A stretch of DNA of 64,000 nt from Enterovibrio norvegicus FF-33. Lineage in GTDB: Bacteria > Pseudomonadota > Gammaproteobacteria > Enterobacterales > Vibrionaceae. The notes below the pieces were generated by a model that was given only the letters and a program-made list of their open reading frames with translations, was not told the origin of the DNA and ran no database searches. A program made the translations under genes and the position numbers. The stretch is from the NCBI RefSeq assembly GCF_000286835.2, contig NZ_AJYD02000038.1:1901993-1965992 (forward strand), in the 5' to 3' direction. Each line of letters starts with the position of its first letter. Within the stretch, counting starts at the first letter, position 1. Positions 1 through 7,870 of this stretch are shown here, piece after piece.

Positions 1-35
1 TGGGGAGAGTTCTAATCTTCTTGTCTCAATCAATC

Positions 36-59
36 AGGGAGCATTCGCTCCCTTTTTTC
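36..59 (+). terminator. Rho-independent terminator of a gene left of the window
   Basis: A GGGAGC/GCTCCC stem with an ATTC loop is followed by six T on the plus strand. It must end a plus-strand transcript that begins before base 1, because the first gene in the window runs the other way. Confidence 0.7.
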
Positions 60-89
60 TCGAGCCGAGGAACCCATTAGAAAAGAAAA

Positions 90-1454
90 CTACGCGATTG
101 CATGCGTTAGCGCGAACTGCTTACGTTTCTGTCTATAAATATCGTTCCACATCACAGGCAAAACAATCGATGCAAGCACAATATTAGAGATAGGCATCGC
201 TAACCACACGCCTTCAACTCCGTAAAATTTTGGCAATACATACAGGAACGGAAACTGGACCAGCATATTGGCGACAGATATACCCAGTGCTTTTCCGCCC
301 TTGCCCACCGATAGAAAATACATTGATGCGAGAATGATCAGCCCATCAAGATACATAGCAGACAGGTGTAAACGAATACCCAGTGTTGCTTGTTGTAAGA
401 GCGCCTCATTGCCACTGCTAAACATGCCAATAACAACGTCCGGAAATACATTCAACACCGCTAACCAAGCCAATCCTGCGACCAGTGACACCAATGAGGC
501 TAGCTTTGCCACATTAGCTATCTTGGCGTACGACTTTTCCCCATGATAAAAGCTCACTTGCGGCTGCATACCCTCAGCGATACCTTCTGCTACCACGTAG
601 TACAGTGTCATCAAATAACCCACAACGGCGAAAGCGGCGACACTCACTGGTGTTCCATATTCGGCAAATAAACGGTTGTGAAAACCAACAAGCACACCGT
701 AATACATAAACATGACAAGCGACGAACACCCAAGGACCAAGCTCTGTTTTGCGTCAGCAAAACTAAGCTTTACCTTGTGACGAAATACCCCAAGAAACGA
801 ACGGGATGAACACAGATAAGCCAGGCCTATGACAACGCTGACTAATTGTGCCAACACTGTTGCAAATGCAGCGCCTTTCAGACCCCACGACATCACACCG
901 ATAAACAGGTAATCGAGAACGATATTGGTCAATGCGCCGACGACCATCATGGACGTTGCCACAAAAGGACTGTCGTCATTTCGTATCAAAAAAGGCAATG
1001 CACCGGCAACAACCGTTGCCAATGCGCCTAACTCAAACACCATCAGATAATCGGATGCATAACCATGTGCCAACCCCGAGGCCCCTTGTAAACCAATCAG
1101 TGAAGCACTTAAGCAATACAAATAAACCGATGCGACAATTGCCAGCCCCAACGCTAATACAAGCCCTGTCGCCATGGCGCTTCTCGCTTTGTGTAGGTTA
1201 CCTTCACCACGGTAGATGGAGACTAAACTGCCAGCCCCCATGCCTACCATTAACCCCAAACCACCGACAACGGCAATCACTGGCCAAGCAATGTTGATGG
1301 CTGCTAACCCTTCTGCGCCAATGTAGTGCCCAACAAAAATACCGTCCACTAATTGATAGAGTCCGTTGACGATCATTGCAGCAATAGCAGGGATGGTGAA
1401 ACGCCAAAACGTTTTGGTGATGGAATCACTCTGTTTTAAATCGGTGGTATGCAT
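90..1454 (-). CDS. MATE family multidrug/toxin efflux transporter
   Basis: Inner-membrane cation-coupled exporter of the multidrug and toxin extrusion family. The 454 residues fit the usual family length and hold about twelve hydrophobic segments in two halves. The first membrane segment carries the family-like stretch VNGLYQLVDGIFVG near residues 30-43, followed by a Gly-rich segment (GGLGLMVGMGAGS) near residues 64-76. The start at 1454 gives a short polar N-terminus before the first helix. The gene is divergent from a LysR regulator with 104 bp between start codons, so that regulator probably controls it. The substrate cannot be read from the sequence; drugs, dyes and metabolites are all possible in this family. 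Confidence 0.9.
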   Translation of the reverse strand: MHTTDLKQSDSITKTFWRFTIPAIAAMIVNGLYQLVDGIFVGHYIGAEGLAAINIAWPVIAVVGGLGLMVGMGAGSLVSIYRGEGNLHKARSAMATGLVLALGLAIVASVYLYCLSASLIGLQGASGLAHGYASDYLMVFELGALATVVAGALPFLIRNDDSPFVATSMMVVGALTNIVLDYLFIGVMSWGLKGAAFATVLAQLVSVVIGLAYLCSSRSFLGVFRHKVKLSFADAKQSLVLGCSSLVMFMYYGVLVGFHNRLFAEYGTPVSVAAFAVVGYLMTLYYVVAEGIAEGMQPQVSFYHGEKSYAKIANVAKLASLVSLVAGLAWLAVLNVFPDVVIGMFSSGNEALLQQATLGIRLHLSAMYLDGLIILASMYFLSVGKGGKALGISVANMLVQFPFLYVLPKFYGVEGVWLAMPISNIVLASIVLPVMWNDIYRQKRKQFALTHAIA

Positions 1455-1558
1455 AAACAGTGAACTTAAAAAAGGAAAAAGACGGGTACGAGTTTGACGT
1501 TGTTTTGATATAGATAAAAGTTACAATCAATCCTCAAAGCGGATACATAGGTGACATC

Positions 1559-2443
1559 ATGCAGTGGACACTCGAACAACTCAAAGCCTTTACAGAAGCA
1601 GCCGAGGCTGGGTCATTTTCTGCTGCAGCACGCAAGCTCGGCAAAGCGCAATCTCGCGTTAGCACTGCCATTGCAAACTTAGAAGTCGACCTAGGGTTTG
1701 ATTTATTTGATCGCAGTGCCAAACTACCGGTGTTGACCAATGCGGGGAAAGAAATGCTCGTTGACGCCAAGGCTATCTTGCAGCAGTGCCAACGCATGAA
1801 CTCACGCGCGATGGCGGTCACTAAAGGTGAGCCTGTCGCATTCACGGTCGCCATGGATGAAGCCGTTCCTATCCAAACTTTTGAAACTTTGTTTGAAATG
1901 ATGGCCGATAGTTTTCCGGAGCTAAAGCTCACTATTTTGAATGGGTCTCAGGATGATATCGCGACATGGGTTAACGAAGGCCGAGCAGACATCGGGTTTA
2001 TCTTTCGCGTCAAACCTTTGTCTGAGTCACTCGATTGGTACGACATCACCACGGTAAAACAAGTATTGATTGCTTCGCCTCAGCACCCTCTTTCGGCAAT
2101 TGATCACCCGCACGAAGATGACTTAGTTAAACATCGCCAGCTCGCAATTCGAGACCGTTTAGGTTCTTCGCAAGAACAGCCTCTTTCTCCTCGCTATTGG
2201 CATGTTGACAGCTACTACTATATTTCAGGACTGGTTAATCGGAACCTTGGCTGGGCTTTTGTGCCGGAACATATCGTTAACCATGATTGGATGGAAGGCT
2301 CGGTCAAAACGCTCTCAACTGCAGAACTTTCAAGCCCGCCATTACTCACTCTCAGTGCCATCAAGAAGAAAACACGTGGTTGGGACAAGGTGATGTTATG
2401 GATCGACAACACCTTAAATACTCTGTTTCCGACTCAGGTGTAA
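1559..2443 (+). CDS. LysR family transcriptional regulator
   Basis: DNA-binding regulator of 294 residues, the standard LysR length. An N-terminal winged helix-turn-helix covers about residues 1-60 (WTLEQLKAFTEAAEAGSFSA, then AARKLGKAQSRVSTAIANLE), followed by a co-inducer-binding domain from about residue 90. Several family members autoregulate and act on the divergent neighbour, here the MATE exporter 104 bp away. That regulatory link is an inference from layout; no clear T-N11-A operator was picked out. The inducer is unknown. The next gene downstream starts only 61 bp later and could be co-transcribed, although its function gives no obvious link. Confidence 0.9.
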   Translation: MQWTLEQLKAFTEAAEAGSFSAAARKLGKAQSRVSTAIANLEVDLGFDLFDRSAKLPVLTNAGKEMLVDAKAILQQCQRMNSRAMAVTKGEPVAFTVAMDEAVPIQTFETLFEMMADSFPELKLTILNGSQDDIATWVNEGRADIGFIFRVKPLSESLDWYDITTVKQVLIASPQHPLSAIDHPHEDDLVKHRQLAIRDRLGSSQEQPLSPRYWHVDSYYYISGLVNRNLGWAFVPEHIVNHDWMEGSVKTLSTAELSSPPLLTLSAIKKKTRGWDKVMLWIDNTLNTLFPTQV

Positions 2444-2504
2444 CGAGAACCCTAAGCTGCTGTGGTCTACTATAAAATTATGATTTCAAACCATGAGGTG
2501 ATCG

Positions 2505-3314
2505 ATGTTTTGCCGCCATGCTCGAAAGCCTCATACGCCAAAGAATGCAATCAATTTCACCCTTGTAGACGTTATCGCTTTCGTACTTGCTATGCTGCTA
2601 AGCGGTTGCTCCTCCGGCATTGATAGCAGTGGTTTTGGTCCGTTTCAGCGCTCTTTAAATTCAACGACCCACGGTTATCAGATCACGCCCGATCTCACCG
2701 GTAGTGCGCCAACTGAATTAATAGAAATATTCGACGTTCGCCCCGGGGATTGTTCTTCAAACAATGGTTGGAATGATTGTAAAAAAGATCGAGAACGAAG
2801 TGAGTTATCGGAGAAAAACAAATCAACCCACGTAAACAGTGAATACTGGTACGGTTGGTCTATCTACTTCCCCGACGACTATGTGAATGTTTTCCCAACG
2901 AAAACCTCACTTGGGCAGTTTCATCAAAAGGGCTCGCACCCCGTTTGGATGTTTCAAAATAGTGCTGGCGGCTATCACCTTGATAATCAAGCCTTAGGGC
3001 AGACAACCGAGTATTACGCACTTATTGATGACAAAGACCTTCGCGGCCGTTGGCATCACATTGAAGTGAACGTTCGGTGGACAACCGATCCATCCGGTTT
3101 TTTCGATGTATGGGTGAACGGCGAGCAAAAAGTGGGCTATCAAGGACAGACGATGGATGCATCGATCGTGTACTTTAAATATGGCCTTTATCGTTCTTTC
3201 CTTTCTCGTTATAAAACTGCGAATAATGCTAATGAAGTTCCCGCCCAAACGGTTTACTTTTCTAATGTTAAACGCAGTCAATCTCGACGTGGCCTGATCC
3301 CTGATGGCGACTAA
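2505..3314 (+). CDS. Polysaccharide-lyase-like secreted lipoprotein (heparin lyase I fold)
   Basis: Predicted outer-membrane or surface lipoprotein of 269 residues. A long N-terminus precedes a hydrophobic segment ending in the lipobox LLSGC near residue 35. The body resembles the jelly-roll polysaccharide lyase domain (Pfam Polysacc_lyase, heparin lyase I and alginate lyase relatives). The marks are YWYGWSIYFPDDY near residue 115, GQFHQKG near 138, and GRWHHIEVNVRW followed by FFDVWVNGE near 183-205. The domain normally cleaves uronate-containing polysaccharides by beta-elimination. Whether this protein is catalytic or only binds sugar cannot be told. The first Met gives a charged 20-residue tail before the signal region, so a later start is possible. 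Confidence 0.65.
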   Translation: MFCRHARKPHTPKNAINFTLVDVIAFVLAMLLSGCSSGIDSSGFGPFQRSLNSTTHGYQITPDLTGSAPTELIEIFDVRPGDCSSNNGWNDCKKDRERSELSEKNKSTHVNSEYWYGWSIYFPDDYVNVFPTKTSLGQFHQKGSHPVWMFQNSAGGYHLDNQALGQTTEYYALIDDKDLRGRWHHIEVNVRWTTDPSGFFDVWVNGEQKVGYQGQTMDASIVYFKYGLYRSFLSRYKTANNANEVPAQTVYFSNVKRSQSRRGLIPDGD

Positions 3315-3335
3315 CATTTAACTGAATACCCTTCT

Positions 3336-3363
3336 ACAAAAAAACCGCCCTCATATTGGGCGG
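3336..3363 (-). terminator. Terminator of the zinc operon
   Basis: A CCGCCC/GGGCGG stem with a seven-base loop lies just downstream of the DUF3299 gene. Read on the minus strand it is followed by a run of seven T. It also sits behind the convergent lyase-like gene, where it lacks a T run. Confidence 0.7.
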
Positions 3364-3401
3364 CTTCAAGTAGCGCTTTGTGAACGTCTTAATCGCTGTG
3401 T

Positions 3402-3884
3402 CTATTCGTCGTAAGCTTCTATCGACACACCCTCAAGCAAATACCCTGCTTGAGCGAGATCATGTGACACAGTTTCCGTTTTTAACGTCCCAATCACATA
3501 CACCACATCCCAAAGCTCGTGTACTGGCGCACCTTTATCAAATTTCACATACACAATTTGGTTAGGGGGCGGTGGCGGTACGTGAATACACGCGCCAAAA
3601 AATGGCACCAATAAAAATTCCGTCACTGTGTTGGCATCACCTTCCAGCGGGATAACAAAACCAGGGATTTTCACCTGGCTGTTATTCAACTCAGAACGAA
3701 TACTTCCCACTAAGTTTTGCTGAGGATCATCACTTTCGTGATTGACCATTGGCATGCCTCTGTCATTGAATTGATTGCGTTCTGACTCTGGGATCAGGTC
3801 AATCCAATCCAACGTCAATGTCTCATTTGCTTGAACGAACAATGGCAAACAAGTCGCCATTAATAGAAGCCATTTTTTCATCAT
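3402..3884 (-). CDS. DUF3299 periplasmic protein of the zrg-type zinc operon
   Basis: Small exported protein of 160 residues with a signal peptide (cleavage after about residue 19, LFVQA-N). The DUF3299 core follows: GFVIPLEGD near residue 76, then FLLVPFFGACIHVPPPPPNQIV near 90-111 with the family's Cys, His and Pro cluster, and HELWDVVYVIGTL near 122. DUF3299 proteins commonly sit beside a FtsX-like permease and a LolD-like ATPase, as here. The start is one base past the permease stop, so translation is probably coupled. The likely role is as a periplasmic partner of the zinc-responsive ABC system. Its biochemical activity is not known to me. Confidence 0.8.
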   Translation of the reverse strand: MMKKWLLLMATCLPLFVQANETLTLDWIDLIPESERNQFNDRGMPMVNHESDDPQQNLVGSIRSELNNSQVKIPGFVIPLEGDANTVTEFLLVPFFGACIHVPPPPPNQIVYVKFDKGAPVHELWDVVYVIGTLKTETVSHDLAQAGYLLEGVSIEAYDE

Positions 3885-3885
3885 G

Positions 3886-5142
3886 TTATATCCGTATGGT
3901 CATGCCATCTGATAGTGATTGGCGATACGCGCGCAACGCAGGCAACACGCCCACCAATAATCCTGCCACAAGCACAATGCCCATTAGCATCCATTCGCGG
4001 CTATTTAATAATGTCGCTGAAAGTTGTAAGCCGTATTGGCTTAACACAAACGGGGCGGCAATGGTGATGACTGCAAACACAGAAGCAATCCCGAGCATGA
4101 TGCCAAGCAAAGTTAAACACACCGCTTCGCTGATCAACAGTGCAAAGATATGTGCGGGCCTTGCACCCATGGCGCGCAAAATCGCCATCTCTCGTCGTCG
4201 CTCATTCAAGCTTGTCAGTAGGCTAGAAAGCATTCCCAGCAAGCCTGCAACCACCACAAATCCTGACACCACCAACAAGGCTTGTTCAGCCACGGACATC
4301 AGCCCCCACAATTCATGCAGTGCAATGCCAGGCATGATAGCGGTCAGCGGCTCTCGCTTATATTCGTTAATGGTGCGTAGCAAGGCAAAGGTTTGAATTT
4401 TACTTTTCAATCCTACTAAGAGCGCCGTAATTTGTTCAGGTTGTAGCTTATCAGGGTCAATGCCTTCCGCGCTAACACCTACCCCCATTCGAGCACCACT
4501 TTCCCAACCGATGTGAATCGCTTCAATCGCAGGTAGAGAGACATGTACGCTCCGGTCTACGGGCGTGCCTGTCGGTGCCAGAATACCAGTGATGGTAAAA
4601 GGCAGATTATCGTGACGACTGAACTTTCTGTCCGCCAGTCCATGCGCAATGACGATGTCATCACCCAGTTTATACTCGAGTTTTTCCGCGACTTCAGCGC
4701 CAATCACGGTATCAAACAGGCCATTAAATGGCAGCCCTTGCGTAAACGTGAGTGGCTGTTTATTCCCGTATTTGTAATGCGTGAAGTAGTCTCCCGTTGT
4801 ACCTACCACACGGAAACCTCGATGAGAGTCGCCCAGGGAAATGGGGATAGACCATGCCACCGACGGATGACGCTGAATTTCTTCAACGCTGTCCCAACCA
4901 ATGTTATTGGTAGCATTGCCAATACGAAACACCGAATAAAGCAGTAAGTTCACTTGCCCAGATCGCGCACCAACAATCAAATCTGTGCCAGAAATAGTGT
5001 TGGCAAAACTTTCTTTCGCTTGAGTACGAACACGCTCCACACCTAGCAGTAACGCCACAGAGATTGCCACAGTCAGAATCGTGAGAAAAGCCGTCGCTTT
5101 TCGGTTAGTTAAGCTTTGAATCGCCAATCGGAATATGGCCAT
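3886..5142 (-). CDS. ABC transporter permease, FtsX/MacB type (zrg-type operon)
   Basis: Inner-membrane permease of 418 residues with the MacB/LolE-type layout. One N-terminal membrane helix (about residues 12-34) is followed by a large periplasmic domain of about 230 residues. Three C-terminal helices (about 285-310, 335-365 and 385-405) surround the FtsX-family stretch NERRREMAILRAMGARPAHI. The gene is immediately next to its ATPase and to a DUF3299 protein. In Vibrio cholerae the similar zrgABCDE set is Zur-repressed and contributes to zinc acquisition. MacB-type transporters usually use mechanotransmission across the periplasm rather than classical import, so its exact part in zinc supply is unclear. 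Confidence 0.85.
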   Translation of the reverse strand: MAIFRLAIQSLTNRKATAFLTILTVAISVALLLGVERVRTQAKESFANTISGTDLIVGARSGQVNLLLYSVFRIGNATNNIGWDSVEEIQRHPSVAWSIPISLGDSHRGFRVVGTTGDYFTHYKYGNKQPLTFTQGLPFNGLFDTVIGAEVAEKLEYKLGDDIVIAHGLADRKFSRHDNLPFTITGILAPTGTPVDRSVHVSLPAIEAIHIGWESGARMGVGVSAEGIDPDKLQPEQITALLVGLKSKIQTFALLRTINEYKREPLTAIMPGIALHELWGLMSVAEQALLVVSGFVVVAGLLGMLSSLLTSLNERRREMAILRAMGARPAHIFALLISEAVCLTLLGIMLGIASVFAVITIAAPFVLSQYGLQLSATLLNSREWMLMGIVLVAGLLVGVLPALRAYRQSLSDGMTIRI

Positions 5143-5835
5143 TTACACCACCACCTTCTTCGATACACTGCGGTTGATCTCGGACAGTGACACCGCTCGG
5201 TCGAAATGCGTTTCCAGCGTATGATCATGACTGACAAATAGCAGGCTAGTTTTCGCATGGTCGCATTCTTTCATTAATAGCGAGATAAACGCGTTACGAC
5301 TATCTACATCCAGTGCAGAAGTGGGTTCATCGGCAAGCAACAATGCTGGTCGGCCAATCAGTGCGCGAGCTGCGGCAACGCGTTGCTGCTGACCAATGCT
5401 TAGTTCGGTCACGGGCTTATTCAAACACGCATCCGGCAGGGCAAGTGCGCTCAATAGACGAGTGGCTTCTTGGTTCAAATCACCGCTCACACGCTGTTTT
5501 CGCATCGACGAAAATCGACACGGTAGCGTGACATTATCTAAAACAGACAGATACGGCAAAAGGTTGAACTGCTGAAAAATGTACCCCAAATGATCGGCGC
5601 GAAATACATCGCGCTTAGCACCTTTCAACAGCGAAATGTCGATATTCTGAATGTACAACGAGCCTGATTGCGCGACATTAATGCCTGCAACCAAACCCAG
5701 CAGTGTAGATTTACCGCAACCACTTGCGCCCTTGAGAAACACTTTTTCATTGGCAGCGACTTCAAAATGCGGGATATCAATCTGCCACTCAGACTGTCCT
5801 GGCCATCGAAAGAAAAGATCTTTTATTAATAACAT
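5143..5835 (-). CDS. ABC transporter ATP-binding protein, LolD/MacB type (zrg-type operon)
   Basis: Cytoplasmic ATPase of 230 residues. Walker A is GASGCGKST near residues 36-44, the Q-loop is FQQFNLLP near 87, the ABC signature is LSIGQQQRVAAARAL near 144, Walker B is LLLADEPTSALD near 164, and the switch His is in FVSHD near 200. The next gene begins one base after its stop and encodes the matching permease. The signature reads LSIGQQQR where the consensus is LSGGQQQR, a change within the range seen in this family. It energises the FtsX-like permease of the zinc-regulated operon. Confidence 0.9.
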   Translation of the reverse strand: MLLIKDLFFRWPGQSEWQIDIPHFEVAANEKVFLKGASGCGKSTLLGLVAGINVAQSGSLYIQNIDISLLKGAKRDVFRADHLGYIFQQFNLLPYLSVLDNVTLPCRFSSMRKQRVSGDLNQEATRLLSALALPDACLNKPVTELSIGQQQRVAAARALIGRPALLLADEPTSALDVDSRNAFISLLMKECDHAKTSLLFVSHDHTLETHFDRAVSLSEINRSVSKKVVV

Positions 5836-5873
5836 GATGATACTTAAGGCCTCAGTGAAGAGGCCTTCCTGTA

Positions 5874-6581
5874 CTAGAAACGAATGGTTCTTGACGTTGG
5901 CGTAAGCTCGCCGGCAGAGACACCTTTATCAGTGATCGCTTGGACACTGATTTTTTCTGTCTGACCAAATGTATCAAACCAGCGCGAAGTGACAGATTGA
6001 AGTTCAGTAGGATTTGAACAATGGAATGTGTATTGGGCAGAAAACTCACCGTGTGACTCAGCGTCTTTTTGATGGTGCTCGCTATGGTCATCATGCTTAT
6101 CGTGAGCATCATGACCGCCATGCTTATCGTGAGCATCATGGCCGTCATGATTATCGTGATTATCATGGCCGTCATGCTTATCGTGATTATCATGGTCGTC
6201 ATGCTTATCGTGAGCATCATGGTCGTCATGATCAGAATGATCGTCTGATTCATCTAACGTCTGAGTGACCGATTGCTCAACCAGTTCACAATTAGCAGAT
6301 GCATTAAGTTCTATCAAAGTATCTGCTTTAGCCAGCGACTTCAGCGCTTGTTCAATGGCGGCTTTTTGCTCTTCATTCTGAGGCGCATATTCAAAACCAA
6401 CAATGTCACTGCCCGGCGCCGTAATTTCAACGAGAAGCTCTTCGCCATCCTGCACAATATGCCATTCAACCAAACCATGTTGATGGGCACTATGCTGGGT
6501 AAAATCGTTACTTTCCGCAACCGCAAATGTCGCCATACCCAATGCTATCGCGCTGAGCGTAAATCGAGTTGTATTACGCAT
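5874..6581 (-). CDS. zrgA: ZrgA-like DUF2796 zinc-binding periplasmic protein with His-Asp repeats
   Basis: Exported DUF2796 protein of 235 residues, the family of Vibrio cholerae ZrgA. A signal peptide ends near residue 22 (TFAVA-E). The first domain starts with the metal-binding stretch HSAHQHGLVEW near 30-40 and runs to about 110. A low-complexity linker at about 113-170 is built of three-residue His-Asp-X units with some thirty histidines. The C-terminal part (FHCSNPTELQ near 186) resembles the rest of the DUF2796 fold. The repeat DNA spans about 6065-6240. The protein probably captures zinc in the periplasm for the operon's transporter. Repeat number is likely to vary between strains. 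Confidence 0.85.
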   Translation of the reverse strand: MRNTTRFTLSAIALGMATFAVAESNDFTQHSAHQHGLVEWHIVQDGEELLVEITAPGSDIVGFEYAPQNEEQKAAIEQALKSLAKADTLIELNASANCELVEQSVTQTLDESDDHSDHDDHDAHDKHDDHDNHDKHDGHDNHDNHDGHDAHDKHGGHDAHDKHDDHSEHHQKDAESHGEFSAQYTFHCSNPTELQSVTSRWFDTFGQTEKISVQAITDKGVSAGELTPTSRTIRF

Positions 6582-6614
6582 GTTCTCTCCAAATTGAATT
6601 GATTAAATATCGTG

Positions 6615-6902
6615 TTAAGTTGGAGAGAAGAGTGGCGGAGCACGTGCTTTCGGTTCAAGCAATGACGTTTGAGGAGATTGGGATGCATAGCCTGAAGGCA
6701 TATAACCGCTGACCAACGGCGCAGAAGGGATAGCATCATTTGAAGCTATCGCGGGTGCACCCATGGCACACAGAGCGCAATGATGATCAGTATTTAAAGA
6801 ATGTTGATGAGATGCCTTGTGTTCCGCAACCGCTAAACCTTGCCAGCCCATAAGGACTGCAAGCAATAAAGGAAGTAACAATTGGCGAAACGCTAGTGTC
6901 AT
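6615..6902 (-). CDS. Small exported His/Cys protein, DUF2946-like, first gene of the zinc operon
   Basis: Exported protein of 95 residues with a signal peptide (about residues 1-26) and a metal-site-like cluster, HKASHQHSLNTDHHCALC near residues 28-45. The C-terminal ARAPP motif is typical of DUF2946 proteins, which often occur in metal-responsive operons. It is the first gene behind the Zur box and ends 33 bp before zrgA, so it is probably co-transcribed. A role as a periplasmic metal buffer or sensor is inferred from composition and context only. It may correspond to one of the zrg genes, but I cannot assign a letter. Confidence 0.7.
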   Translation of the reverse strand: MTLAFRQLLLPLLLAVLMGWQGLAVAEHKASHQHSLNTDHHCALCAMGAPAIASNDAIPSAPLVSGYMPSGYASQSPQTSLLEPKARAPPLFSPT

Positions 6903-6927
6903 GATCCGTCAGGCACGTTTGTATGTA

Positions 6928-6944
6928 ATGTTATAATATAACAT
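6928..6944 (-). promoter_or_regulatory. Zur box of the zinc operon
   Basis: The 17-bp palindrome ATGTTAT-AAT-ATAACAT matches the gammaproteobacterial Zur consensus, whose core is TGTTATAWTATAACA. It lies 26 bp upstream of the first start codon and overlaps a plausible -10 element (TATATT on the minus strand). Zinc-bound Zur would therefore block transcription of the five-gene operon at 3402-6902. Confidence 0.85.
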
Positions 6945-7034
6945 ACTCTTGTGTTTAAACTAACAGCGAAGGGCTATTTCGTGATGGCATAAAAAAGGCC
7001 AGACCTGAGCCTGACCGATCACATTAAACTGCGA

Positions 7035-7298
7035 TTAAGATTCTGATTTATCAGCAATCTTCTTCAAATTTTCGTGGATTTTGAACAGTACGATCAAAAG
7101 TTCACACCAAATGCGCGATGCTACGGCACCACCCACGATAATAGCCAAACCAGAGAAGAAGCTTCCTGCTGTCATTCCGTTGTATCCAGAAAACATTGCG
7201 GTTATTCCAGAAACAACTGATGCCAGCAATAGCAACCAATAAACGACAGTGATAATTTTTGGTGTAAGCATTGAATCAAAAAAGAATACGTCTTTCAC
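7035..7298 (-). CDS. DUF4282 family small membrane protein
   Basis: Membrane protein of 87 residues with two hydrophobic segments (about 12-34 and 44-70) and a short charged tail. It opens with KDVFFFDSMLTPKII, as in DUF4282 proteins, whose function is unknown. An AGGAAG ribosome site stands upstream of the ATG. It is a single gene between the zinc operon and the tRNA, with no sign of co-transcription with either. Confidence 0.7.
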   Translation of the reverse strand: MKDVFFFDSMLTPKIITVVYWLLLLASVVSGITAMFSGYNGMTAGSFFSGLAIIVGGAVASRIWCELLIVLFKIHENLKKIADKSES

Positions 7299-7613
7299 TC
7301 TAACTTCCTACATCTAAATAATAATGGAATTACTCGTACTGTATCAATCCGGTTGATATCTATGAATTTATCAACCTTGAAACAGCAGCGATGATATCCA
7401 AATTAATAGATCTAACAACAGATAAATTGGGCATTTTAATTTAATGCGATTGGATTCACGAAGGCTACGCGTCTAAACATCAGGGCATTGAAGGGGATAA
7501 ATTGGCGATCGGTGCGCATCAACTGCAGAAGCACGTTTAGTTAAAGCGGATAAGGCAGCGTCATTCGTCGGAGGACGCAGACTTGCGACAAATCCCGTAG
7601 CGATATTCAAAAC
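7299..7613. other. Intergenic stretch before tRNA-Asn
   Basis: About 315 bp, AT-rich near the DUF4282 promoter and of ordinary composition toward the tRNA terminator. I see no gene. A 10-bp word, ACTTGCGACA, occurs at 7581 and again inside the tRNA T-arm at 7671, too short to call an attachment site. Confidence 0.4.
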
Positions 7614-7641
7614 GCAAAAACCCCGCCATACGGCAGGTTTC
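7614..7641 (-). terminator. Terminator of tRNA-Asn
   Basis: On the minus strand, AACCTGCC-GTAT-GGCGGGGTT folds into a stem and is followed by a T run. It starts about eight bases downstream of the tRNA 3' end. Confidence 0.7.
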
Positions 7642-7648
7642 TTTAATT

Positions 7649-7724
7649 TGGCTCCCCCTGCAAGACTTGAACTTGCGACATACGGATTAACAGTCCGCCG
7701 TTCTACCAACTGAACTAAGGGGGA
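7649..7724 (-). tRNA. tRNA-Asn (anticodon GTT)
   Basis: On the minus strand the sequence opens TCCCCCTTAG and closes with the matching acceptor strand GGGGGAG, discriminator base and encoded CCA, 76 nt in all. The anticodon loop CTGTTAA holds GTT, and the T-loop is GTTCAAGTC. The D-arm has the usual AGTTCAGTTGGTAGAAC form. It stands alone, with its own terminator. Confidence 0.95.
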
Positions 7725-7870
7725 ATTGAGTGTTCCTGAGAACGAGGTTGATAGTAGGAAAAGCACGGGAGCCTTGCAAGCACTAATTTGCATTCCCACG
7801 CTTTTTTTGGTTCAAATGGCTAATTGATAACCTATTCTCTAAAAATCATGCCGCATTCTTTTGCCATTAC

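Noticed and set aside
6014..6268. Long open frames on both strands through the His-Asp repeat, and a repeat pattern reminiscent of an array
   Set aside because: They arise because the repeat DNA lacks stops in several frames. The minus-strand ZrgA frame has the signal peptide, domain content and operon context. Unit length and lack of unique spacers exclude CRISPR.
7581..7680. Repeated 10-mer ACTTGCGACA near the tRNA 3' end as an attachment site
   Set aside because: Ten bases is too short, and there is no integrase or foreign-looking DNA nearby.
7473..7799. 108-codon frame across tRNA-Asn
   Set aside because: It reads through a tRNA and its terminator and resembles typical spurious tRNA translations.
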